From positions 1,488,001-1,552,000 of the forward strand of contig NZ_CP051217.1 of the NCBI RefSeq assembly GCF_012516475.1: a DNA stretch of 64,000 nucleotides, read 5' to 3'. Under the pieces are notes generated by a model that saw only the letters and a list, made by a program, of their open reading frames with translations, searched no databases and was not told the DNA's origin. This document shows positions 35,414 to 43,421 of this stretch, in pieces. Source of the DNA: Parasphingorhabdus halotolerans (GTDB lineage: Bacteria > Pseudomonadota > Alphaproteobacteria > Sphingomonadales > Sphingomonadaceae). Each line of letters begins with the position of its first letter. The stretch's first letter is position 1. The position numbers were made by a program, and so were the translations under genes.

Positions 35414-37204
35414 ATGCGGCAATATCATATTTTTTCAAAAGCACTCTGCGGGCTGGCCGCGATCGGGCTGGTCGGCGCGCCGAGCGCTCCTGCGGCTGAT
35501 GCGCGCTCTATTGCGCGGCCACCGGTGGTCAATCCAGTCAATTGCAGCATTTTTGCCCGGCCGCAATATGAGCGGCAGGCCGTTAGCGGCAATCGTGCGC
35601 GTACGGGCGCGGTCAGGACGCAGCCTTCGATGGCTCCGCCACCTCCGCCTCCGCCTCCGCCGCCGCCACCACCTCCTCCATCAATCGCGCCAGCACCCGC
35701 CAGCAAGGCGATTGCCAGCGGCGCGGTGGCGCAGGAAAGCCGGATCGCGCCTTATCCTTACCCCTATCCGCGCCCGCAACCGCAACCGCAGGACCAGGAA
35801 AAATATGATGGCAAGGACGTCGCCAGCATCAAGCGGGTGGCCGACGAACCGGTTTCAACCTTTGCCGTGGATGTCGACACCGGCAGCTATTCCAATGTCC
35901 GGCGCTTCCTGAATGACGGCCAGATGCCGCCGCAAGCCGCTGTGCGGACAGAGGAAATGATCAACTATTTCCGCTATGATTATCCGCGACCAACGAGCCG
36001 CGACGTTCCGTTCAGCGTTTCAACCGATATATCGACAACGCCGTGGAACGAGGCCAGCCGCTTGTTGCGCATCGGCCTGCGCGGTTATGATGTCGACAGC
36101 GCCGAGCGGCCCCGCGCCAATCTGGTGTTTCTGGTCGATGTTTCGGGATCGATGAACAGCCAGGACAAATTGCCGCTGGTGAAATCGACGCTAAGCGCGC
36201 TCGCCAATGAACTGCGCAGCGATGACCGGGTATCGATTGTCGTCTATTCGGGAACCGTCGGCCTGTTGCTCGCGCCGACCTCGAACAAGGCGCATGTGAA
36301 AGAGGCGGTCGATTGCCTCTATGCCAGCGGTTCCACCGCGGGCGGCGATGCGCTGAAGCTTGCTTATTCGACCGCACGGCAGAATTTTCTCAAGGGCGGT
36401 ATCAACCGGATCATCATGGCCACGGATGGTGATTTCAATGTTGGCACGTCGAACACTGACGAACTGAAAAAGATCGTCGCGAAAGAACGGGAATCGGGCG
36501 TAAACCTGACCATGCTCGGCTATGGCAGCGGCAATACCCGCGACGAGCTGATGGAGGGCATCGCCAATGTCGGCAATGGCAATTACGCCTATATCGACAG
36601 CGCGATGGAGGCACAGAAGGTCCTCGGCGAAGAGCTGAGCTCGACCCTGTTCACCATCGCCAAGGATGTGAAAATCCAGATTGAGTTTAACCCCGAGCAC
36701 GTGAAGGAATATCGCCTGATCGGTTATGAAAACCGCCTGCTCGCCGAGGAAGATTTTGACAATGACCGTATCGATGCCGGCGATATTGGCGCAGGCCATC
36801 AGGTGACCGCGCTCTACGAGATCATGCCCGCGCGATCATCCGGTTGGCTGCCGGAACGCCGCTATCCGGCAAACCGGGTGGTTGAATGGCAGCCGGATTT
36901 TAAGGGTGAGATGGCCAATGTGAAGCTGCGCTACAAATTGCCGGGCGGTGATACATCGCGGTTGATTAGCCGGCAGATCGCTGCACGGGACTTGCGAAAC
37001 GCGCAAAAACCCAGCGGCGACATGGCTTTTGCCATTGCTGTCGCGGCATTCGGCCAGAAATTACGGGGCGATAAATATCTGGGTGGATTTAACTTCAGCA
37101 ATATCGACGGGCTGGCTGGCAGCGGTGGTGATTTCTGGCGGCAGGAATTCAGGAAGCTGAACAATCTGGCTGCCAGCAGATCGCCCGGTTCCGGCAAGAG
37201 TTGA
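35414..37204 (+). CDS. YfbK-like von Willebrand factor A protein
   Basis: A 596-aa exported protein. After a signal peptide and a poly-Pro run of about 15 residues (35637-35685) comes the YfbK N-terminal domain (VSTFAVDVDTGSYSNVRRFL). Then the vWA domain with a complete MIDAS: DVSGSMNSQ, a Thr in GGSTAGG-like context, and MATDGDFNVG. The C-terminal DUF3520-type region closes it. The family is widespread but its role is unproved; vWA domains usually bind protein partners through a metal. The start is the ATG after GGGAGG; an upstream TTG is not needed. Confidence 0.9.
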   Translation: MRQYHIFSKALCGLAAIGLVGAPSAPAADARSIARPPVVNPVNCSIFARPQYERQAVSGNRARTGAVRTQPSMAPPPPPPPPPPPPPPPSIAPAPASKAIASGAVAQESRIAPYPYPYPRPQPQPQDQEKYDGKDVASIKRVADEPVSTFAVDVDTGSYSNVRRFLNDGQMPPQAAVRTEEMINYFRYDYPRPTSRDVPFSVSTDISTTPWNEASRLLRIGLRGYDVDSAERPRANLVFLVDVSGSMNSQDKLPLVKSTLSALANELRSDDRVSIVVYSGTVGLLLAPTSNKAHVKEAVDCLYASGSTAGGDALKLAYSTARQNFLKGGINRIIMATDGDFNVGTSNTDELKKIVAKERESGVNLTMLGYGSGNTRDELMEGIANVGNGNYAYIDSAMEAQKVLGEELSSTLFTIAKDVKIQIEFNPEHVKEYRLIGYENRLLAEEDFDNDRIDAGDIGAGHQVTALYEIMPARSSGWLPERRYPANRVVEWQPDFKGEMANVKLRYKLPGGDTSRLISRQIAARDLRNAQKPSGDMAFAIAVAAFGQKLRGDKYLGGFNFSNIDGLAGSGGDFWRQEFRKLNNLAASRSPGSGKS

Positions 37205-37408
37205 TTCGACAGGCCGGTAAATGCGTTAAAATATTAACCCTATTTGCTAAGTGATTGTCTCATATGGGGACAATTTTACCGCAACTGGACGTATTTTTAA
37301 ATGGTCCCGGGCCTACACCAACTGGACTCACCATTAGTTTTCCGTCATTTTACCCGATCAATCAGAAAAATCGTGTAGAACGATATTCACGATGATGAAG
37401 GTGAAGCT

Positions 37409-38191
37409 ATGGCCATGGATGTTGGGGGCAAAATATTGACAGGCGCGGCGGCGACAGCGCTGCTCGCATTTGTTGGGCATGTTGCAACGGGTGACAAGCT
37501 GATTTCCGGCTTGGAACAAAAATCACAAACGGAACTGACAGCGCAGGGCATGGATGGTGTCAAAGTGGCATTTGCCCGCGATCCACTATCGCGCACCGCT
37601 ATCCTGGACGGTGATGTTGCAGATGACGTCAAACAAAAGGCAATGGCTGCAGTACTGGCTGTTCCCGGAGTATCCAGCGCGCGCTGGGCAGGTGATATCA
37701 ATGTCGCGGCGGCTTCCTCCGGCAAAAATTCAGCGGGCGATGAGGCCAATGCCAATGACCCTGCGACGCAGGAAAAGATCGCCAAATGTCAGGATGGCGT
37801 CGATAAAACTATTGAAGGCAAAAAGCTGAGCTTCCGGTCAGGCAGCGCCTATGTGTCTCCGGCCTCGAACAAATTGCTTGATGAAGTGGCGGCGGCGCTC
37901 AAACCATGCGCTGGTCTGGCCATTGCAGTGAGCGGTCATACCGATGATAATGGCGATGCCGGAGTCAACAAGATCCTGTCGCAGGAACGCGCCGACCGGG
38001 TAGCCAAAGGCTTGGCAGAACGCGGTATCGCAGCGGATGTAATTACGGCAACCGGCTATGGCGCTGAAAAACCGTTGGCCAGCGGGTCCGGCGCAGCTGC
38101 AGACGCGCAAAACCGGCGCATCGAGTTTAAAGTGCAGGCCAAATCGGCAAACGGCGGTAACAATGATGCCGCCGGGCAACAGGGAGAATAA
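37409..38191 (+). CDS. BON- and OmpA-domain envelope protein (ArfA/OmpATb-like)
   Basis: A 260-aa protein with an N-terminal membrane helix (ILTGAAATALLAFVGHVATG), a BON-like domain (about 30-100, with DGVKVAFARDPLSRTAILDG) and a C-terminal OmpA domain (about 125-245) that should bind peptidoglycan: AVSGHTDDNGD and LSQERADRVAKGLAERGI, QNRRIEFKV. Mycobacterial ArfA has a similar order. It heads an apparent three-gene unit with a 33-aa membrane peptide (3 bp gap) and a membrane-anchored HhH protein. Confidence 0.88.
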   Translation: MAMDVGGKILTGAAATALLAFVGHVATGDKLISGLEQKSQTELTAQGMDGVKVAFARDPLSRTAILDGDVADDVKQKAMAAVLAVPGVSSARWAGDINVAAASSGKNSAGDEANANDPATQEKIAKCQDGVDKTIEGKKLSFRSGSAYVSPASNKLLDEVAAALKPCAGLAIAVSGHTDDNGDAGVNKILSQERADRVAKGLAERGIAADVITATGYGAEKPLASGSGAAADAQNRRIEFKVQAKSANGGNNDAAGQQGE

Positions 38192-38194
38192 ATC

Positions 38195-38296
38195 ATGCCA
38201 CTACTCATCGAAAGCCTGTTGCTACTCCTCATAACTTTTGCAATTGGGCTCGGCATCGGTTGGCTTATCTGGGGCCGTGACGGCGAAGAAGTCTAA
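38195..38296 (+). CDS. 33-aa single-pass membrane peptide
   Basis: MPLLIESLLLLLITFAIGLG then IGWLIWGRDGEEV. Nearly all of it is one hydrophobic helix with a glycine face (GLGIG), ending in a charged tail. AGGGAGA lies about 10 bases before the ATG and overlaps the stop of the OmpA gene, with only 3 bp between, so translation is probably coupled. I know no named family. The next gene in the unit has a similar N-terminal helix, so the peptide may associate with it. Confidence 0.65.
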   Translation: MPLLIESLLLLLITFAIGLGIGWLIWGRDGEEV

Positions 38297-38362
38297 TGTC
38301 GGCAACACTGGTTGCTATCATAAACATCGGTTGAATACATTGAAATATAGGGGTTTTACATC

Positions 38363-38944
38363 ATGATCACGCTGATTTCTGCAAATTGGCTGCTGTTCCT
38401 AATCGCATTGCTGACAGGCGTTGCGACTGCTTTTTGGGCATGGGCAGCATCAGGACGGGACGACAGCGTATCCGAGCGATTTGATGCCAATGATGGCTTG
38501 CTCGAGAAAGCGGGTGAGGCTTTTCCATCAACGGCTGAGCCAGTTGCTCCTGCGCCAACGCCCGATGCACCGGCCGCTGCCGCTGCAGTCGCTGTTCCAA
38601 AACCTGCCCCGGCACCGGCACCGCGTCCGCGCAAAAAGCCGGTTGTTGCAGAGGTCGTGACACCCCCGCCGGCTGGCAAACCAAAAATTGCTGCCGCCGT
38701 TGGCGAACCCGATAACTTGCGCCTAATCAAAGGCGTTGGGCCGAAACTCGATGCGTTGCTTAACAATCTTGGTGTTACGCGCTTTGACCAGATTGCCACC
38801 TGGACGGCCGAAGACATAGCCGAAGTGGATCAATACCTCGAAAGCTTCAGCGGTCGCATAACCCGCGATGCCTGGATTGATCAGGCGAAATATCTGGCGA
38901 AAGACGATATTGCGGGCTTCGAAAAGAAATACGGCAAGCTCTAG
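38363..38944 (+). CDS. Membrane-anchored helix-hairpin-helix protein
   Basis: A 193-aa protein. Residues 8-30 form a membrane helix (WLLFLIALLTGVATAFWAWA), followed by a long Ala/Pro-rich linker (about 55-105) and a C-terminal HhH domain (about 115-190): NLRLIKGVGPKLDALLNNLG, VTRFDQIATWTAEDIAEVDQ. This domain is often annotated as '5' DNA nuclease-like', but only the HhH fold is seen, not nuclease residues. It could bind DNA or protein at the membrane. It follows the OmpA gene and small peptide on the same strand. Confidence 0.8.
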   Translation: MITLISANWLLFLIALLTGVATAFWAWAASGRDDSVSERFDANDGLLEKAGEAFPSTAEPVAPAPTPDAPAAAAAVAVPKPAPAPAPRPRKKPVVAEVVTPPPAGKPKIAAAVGEPDNLRLIKGVGPKLDALLNNLGVTRFDQIATWTAEDIAEVDQYLESFSGRITRDAWIDQAKYLAKDDIAGFEKKYGKL

Positions 38945-38969
38945 AGTCAGGACTTGGACTAAGCGTTTT

Positions 38970-40276
38970 CTAGTCTATTTCGGGATTGGTCGCGCGAATA
39001 ATCAATTTGTCGATCTTGCGCCCATCCATGTCGACAACTTCGAAAACCCAGCCCTGGTCTTCAAAGCTTTCTCCTTCTTCAGGCAAATGGCGTAGCTGCG
39101 CCAGCGCGTGGCCGGCAACAGTGGCATAATCGCGATCTTCTGACAGCTTGATGCCCAACCGGTCTGCTAGCGCATCGATCGCCATCGCGCCGGAAACCAG
39201 CAAGCTTCCGTCCGCGCGCTCGATAACACTGCGCTGGGTTCTCTCGTCCTGATCGGAAACAAACTCACCGGCGATGGAACTGAGCAGATCATTGGGGGTC
39301 ACAATGCCTTCAAAATGGCCGTATTCGTCATGCACCAGGATCATCGGAACCTCGGCCTCGCGCAAAATATCGAGCGCGTCGAGGGCATCCAGCTGGTCAG
39401 GAACTTTTTCCAGCGGCCGCATCAACTCCCGCAAGTCGAGCGTCTGGCCGCTAAATTGCGCTGCCACGATATCCCTCGCCACCACAACACCGCGAATTTC
39501 ATCAACAGACCCTTCGGCAACCGGCAGACGGCTATGCGGCGATTCGATCAGCATGGCATGAATTTCTGCGGTGGTCGCGGAAATTTCCAGCCAGTCCACC
39601 TCTGTTCGTGGGTCATGACTTCGCGAATGGGGCGGTCCGCCATGCGCACGACACCGGCGATCACGGCTCTTTCATGTTCCTCGATAACACCGGAACGGGT
39701 CGCCTCGGCGAAAACCATCTGGAGTTCGTCGGCGGTGACGTGCTGTATCTGGTCGCGCTTCAACCCGAGCGCGCGGAATATGATCGCGCTTGTACCATCC
39801 AGCAGCCACACCAATGGCGCAGCGACTCGCGCTAACAAATCCATGGCGGGCGCCATGATTATCGCGATCCGTTCGGCCGAACGCAGGGCAAACTGCTTTG
39901 GAACCAGTTCACCGATAACCAGCGAGGCGTAAGTTGTCAGGCCGATAACCAGCGCAAATCCGGTCGTAGCCGACCATTCTTCTGCAAGACCCAATGCCTG
40001 TAATCGCTCTGCTACCGGGCCGCCAAGGCTGGCTCCGGAGTAAGCGCCGGCGATAATACCGATCAGTGTAATGCCAATTTGCACAGTCGAAAGAAATTTG
40101 CCGGGATCGCTAGCGAGCTTGAGCGCTGTTTTAGCGCCCCTGTTCCCCTGATCGGCCATACTGTGGAGATGCGCTTTGCGCGCAGAAACAATCGCGAGTT
40201 CGGACATTGCGAACACGCCGTTGATCAAAACTAAAATAACGATGATGGCGACATCATACCAGGGAAAGGGTGTCAT
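38970..40276 (-). pseudogene. CNNM/CBS-domain transporter (hemolysin C family), split by a one-base frameshift
   Basis: Two frames make one protein of about 435 aa. Frame one (start 40276, MTPFPWYDVAIIVILV) holds the CNNM/DUF21 membrane domain with the SELAIVSARK signature. Frame two (from 39599) holds the CBS pair (SPHSRLPVAEGS; VPMILVHDEYGHFEGIVTPN) and the CorC_HlyC tail. Family sequence at the junction should read IREVMTPRTEVDWLEIS; adding one C on the minus strand in the CCC run (plus-strand GGG, 39610-39612) gives exactly that. These proteins move or sense magnesium and other divalent ions. Likely an assembly error, or a recent mutation. Confidence 0.87.
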
Positions 40277-40443
40277 AATATCCAAGTAAATAAGGGAATA
40301 AGCCCAAAGGCCCCTATAGCCATAAGTTTTACAGAATGACAAACTTCCTGTCAGTCATTGTTCATCTGATTTGTGGTTAACGGCAACCATCTGGTTGAAA
40401 AAGCGTATTATCTATATCAGATTCAACAGAGAGGGAACGCATT

Positions 40444-41124
40444 ATGAATATGAAGAAAATTATGATCTCCGCAGTTTCGCTGAGCGCACTGACATTGACC
40501 AGTGCTTGTGTCACCAATCCGGAAACGGGCAATAGAACAATTTCCAAGGCAGCAATTGGCGGCGTTGGAGGCGTGGTTGGCGGCTATCTGCTCGGCGACG
40601 TTTTGGGCGGTCGCAACGATAGGACTGCGAAAATCGTTGGCGCTGGTCTTGGCGGCCTCGCAGGCGCGGGCATCGGTTATTATATGGACCAGCAGGAGAA
40701 GAAGCTGCGTGAGCAGACCGCTGGCACTGGCATTGATGTGACCCGTGAAGGTGACAACCTCATCCTCAATATGCCATCCAATGTAACTTTTGCGGTGGAC
40801 AGCAGCGCGATCCAGCCGAATTTCCAGACGACACTCGGCAGCGTTGCCAACACCTTGTCACAATATGAAAAAAGCTATGTTGACGTGCTTGGTCATACCG
40901 ACAGCACCGGAACCGATGCCTATAATCAGGCATTGTCGGAACGTCGTGCTGAATCGGTCGCCAACTTCCTGTCCAACAGCGGCGTGCAACGGGCGCGGCT
41001 GGCAACCAAGGGCTATGGCGAGAGTCAACCGATTGCAACGAACACCACAGAAGAAGGCCGCGCAGCCAACCGCCGCGTGGAAATCAAGATTGTTCCTATT
41101 ACCGAGGATGATCTGAATAACTAA
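40444..41124 (+). CDS. OmpA-family outer-membrane lipoprotein (YiaD-like)
   Basis: A 226-aa lipoprotein. The lipobox LTSAC makes Cys about 22 the lipidated residue. A glycine-zipper segment follows (GGVGGVVGGYLLGDVLGG; GLGGLAGAGIGYYMD), then a C-terminal OmpA domain with VDVLGHTDSTGTDAYNQALS, ERRAESVANFL and RRVEIKI. It tethers the outer membrane to peptidoglycan. AGAGAGGGA lies 10 bases upstream of the start. A perfect inverted repeat lies between it and the next gene. Confidence 0.92.
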   Translation: MNMKKIMISAVSLSALTLTSACVTNPETGNRTISKAAIGGVGGVVGGYLLGDVLGGRNDRTAKIVGAGLGGLAGAGIGYYMDQQEKKLREQTAGTGIDVTREGDNLILNMPSNVTFAVDSSAIQPNFQTTLGSVANTLSQYEKSYVDVLGHTDSTGTDAYNQALSERRAESVANFLSNSGVQRARLATKGYGESQPIATNTTEEGRAANRRVEIKIVPITEDDLNN

Positions 41125-41147
41125 TTTGGCGCTTGCGCTGACGTAAT

Positions 41148-41205
41148 ATTATCGGGCATCCTCAACCTAGTTTCACACATTTTGTTTCACTGGATGCCCG
41201 ATAAT
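41148..41205. promoter_or_regulatory. Perfect 14-bp inverted repeat reaching into the SDR start codon
   Basis: ATTATCGGGCATCC at 41148-41161 pairs perfectly with GGATGCCCGATAAT at 41192-41205 across a 30-base loop. The right arm includes the only GGA-like ribosome-binding site and the first two bases of the SDR start codon (ATG 41204-41206). Folded in RNA it would hide the start, so it may act as a translational switch or terminator of the OmpA transcript. No T tract follows. An excision footprint is also possible. Confidence 0.55.
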
Positions 41206-41983
41206 GACCACATCGAATTTTTCGCCCAATTTTTCTATTGACCTGACGGGCCGTACGGCAATTGTCACCGGTGCATCTGCCGGTCTGGGCCGTCGTTTTG
41301 CCAAGGTTCTCGCGGCTTGCGGCGCTAAAGTAGCGTGTACAGCGCGGCGCAAGGACAAGCTTGACGAACTGGTTAGTGAAATCACCGCTGACGGCGGGAC
41401 CGCCGCTGCGTTTGCGCTGGATGTGCAGGATGCCGATCAACTCAAGGCAATCATACCCGCGGTGACGGAAACATTGGGCCAACCCGATATTCTGGTCAAT
41501 AATGCCGGTATTGTAGACGCTGAACATGCCGTCAGAATGTCCACGGAACTGATTGACGATGTCTTGGATACCAATTTGCGCAGCGCATACATATTATCCT
41601 GCGAATTTGCGCGGCCTTTGATCGAGCAGAAGATGTCGGGACGGATTGTCAATATCGCCTCTATCGCCGCAACCCAATATGGCGGCAACGGCGCGGCGCT
41701 GTATTCTGTCACCAAAGCAGGCATTGTGCGCGTAACCGAGGCTCTCGCGGTCGAGTGGGCAAGATTCCACATCAATGTTAACGGAATCGCGCCAGGATTG
41801 TTCAATACGGATATGAGCGATGGGATGATCGATCGGGCTGGCGACTTCTCGGTCCACTTCCCCCGTAAACGGCTGGGCCAGCCGGAGCAGATGGACAGCA
41901 CATTGCTCTATCTGGTATCACCTTCGTCAGAAGTGGTGACGGGCACGGTGATCAAGGTCGATGACGGTCAGGGACCGCGCTAG
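41204..41983 (+). CDS. SDR-family oxidoreductase
   Basis: A 259-aa classical short-chain dehydrogenase. The cofactor loop is TGASAGLG, with the NNAG motif in ILVNNAGIV. The catalytic Ser is in IVNIASIAA and the Tyr-Lys pair in YSVTKAG. Arg at the end of the second strand (CTARRKDK) suggests NADP preference. Length and C terminus (VTGTVIKVDDGQGPR) are normal. Substrate unknown. Its start codon lies within an inverted repeat. Confidence 0.92.
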   Translation: MTTSNFSPNFSIDLTGRTAIVTGASAGLGRRFAKVLAACGAKVACTARRKDKLDELVSEITADGGTAAAFALDVQDADQLKAIIPAVTETLGQPDILVNNAGIVDAEHAVRMSTELIDDVLDTNLRSAYILSCEFARPLIEQKMSGRIVNIASIAATQYGGNGAALYSVTKAGIVRVTEALAVEWARFHINVNGIAPGLFNTDMSDGMIDRAGDFSVHFPRKRLGQPEQMDSTLLYLVSPSSEVVTGTVIKVDDGQGPR

Positions 41984-42006
41984 GTTTGTGACGCTAGTGT
42001 CCAAAT

Positions 42007-43239
42007 CTAAACCAGATCACCCATCAACAGTGCTGGCAGATCACCACTTTCGCCCCGCGCCTCCGCCATGAATTGCGCTTTGAGTGGCGGGATCCGCTGG
42101 ACGATGCCAATACCGAAACGCCGGATCGCAGAAGACGTATCACCGGGCAAACCAAATAGTCGCGTCAATATGTCTGTCGCTGCAGATACCATAAGATTAT
42201 CGAGGCTGCGCCAGCGGTCATAGCGCGCCAATATTTGCGTATCGCCAAGATCCAGCCCGGTCCGTGCGCCATCCACAACGCATTGGGTGAGCGCAGCCAC
42301 ATCACGCAATCCCAGATTAAGCCCCTGCCCCGCTATCGGGTGAATACCGTGACCCGCGTCGCCAACCAGCGCCAGTCGCTTGGCGACCAGATCAGAGCTA
42401 TGATGAAAACCAAGCGGATAGGTGGAACGCGGTGAGAGCAATTCCATCGCGCCGAGAAAACCTCCGGTTTTCTTCATCAGTTCGGCAACAAAGGCGCGTT
42501 CGTTAATCTTTGCCAGCGCTGGTCCATCGTCCCGCGCGACTGTCCACACAATCGCCGAGCGATGTACGCGACCGGCATCCTGCATCGGCAAAACCGCAAA
42601 CGGGCCTGCCGAATAGAATATTTCGTAAGCGGTATGGCCGTGCGGTTGCTGGTGGGAAACTGTGCAGATAATCGCGCTATGCTCATATTGCCAGCGTGCC
42701 ATTGTGATGCCTGCTTCCTCGCGCATCATGCTGCCGCGTCCATCAGCGGCAACCAATAACGGCGCCCGTACGGATGCTCCGCTATCCAGCGTAACGGAAA
42801 CAATATGCTCGCTGCGATCACAGATCTCTACCTGCGCTGGCATATGCAAATCGATCAAATCATGGGCTTGCGCTGCCTCGAACAACAGCTGCCGTAGCAC
42901 GCTATTTTGCACCATCACGCCTAGCGGTCCGTCTGTTTCGTCGGGTGTAAAATCAAGCTTTCCGGGCTTCAGGCCGTCGTTTATGATAATCTGACGAATA
43001 TTGCAGCCATGCGGCTCCAGCGTTTCCGCCAGCCCTAAGGCTTCAAACATTTTCCAACTCGCGCTGTTGATTGCCGAAACCCGCGCATCGTTTTGCGCAT
43101 CAACCAAGTCAGTTTGTTCTGCCCGATCAATAACCGTAACTTTCAGCCCATGGGCTGCGAAAGCAAGGGCCTGGGTCAATCCAACCAGTCCCGCACCAAG
43201 GATAATCACATCGCTGTTATGGAGGGTATCGCTGTTCAT
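42007..43239 (-). CDS. UbiH/UbiF/COQ6-family FAD hydroxylase
   Basis: A 410-aa flavin monooxygenase of ubiquinone synthesis. The FAD loop is VIILGAGLVGLTQALAFA. The DG motif is in LLVAADGRGSMMREEAGI, and the second FAD motif is LALVGDAGHGIHPIAGQGLN, LGLRDVAALTQ. Which ring position it hydroxylates cannot be decided, because alphaproteobacterial UbiH, UbiL and UbiM are not simply told apart. It diverges from ftsK. Confidence 0.9.
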   Translation of the reverse strand: MNSDTLHNSDVIILGAGLVGLTQALAFAAHGLKVTVIDRAEQTDLVDAQNDARVSAINSASWKMFEALGLAETLEPHGCNIRQIIINDGLKPGKLDFTPDETDGPLGVMVQNSVLRQLLFEAAQAHDLIDLHMPAQVEICDRSEHIVSVTLDSGASVRAPLLVAADGRGSMMREEAGITMARWQYEHSAIICTVSHQQPHGHTAYEIFYSAGPFAVLPMQDAGRVHRSAIVWTVARDDGPALAKINERAFVAELMKKTGGFLGAMELLSPRSTYPLGFHHSSDLVAKRLALVGDAGHGIHPIAGQGLNLGLRDVAALTQCVVDGARTGLDLGDTQILARYDRWRSLDNLMVSAATDILTRLFGLPGDTSSAIRRFGIGIVQRIPPLKAQFMAEARGESGDLPALLMGDLV

Positions 43240-43421
43240 ATTGCCTCATATCCATTTCAGTTCCGGACAGGATAGATGGTCAATGGTGTAAAAGGAAGCA
43301 TCTTGGGGCGATAAAAGCTTTCAAAAAAACACGCGAAACTTGACGGCGACTCCCCGATTCGCGCAAAGGAAGATTTGGTTAATGTGAACGCCGATCTGAG
43401 TAAGGCGTGGGAGCTAGAATA

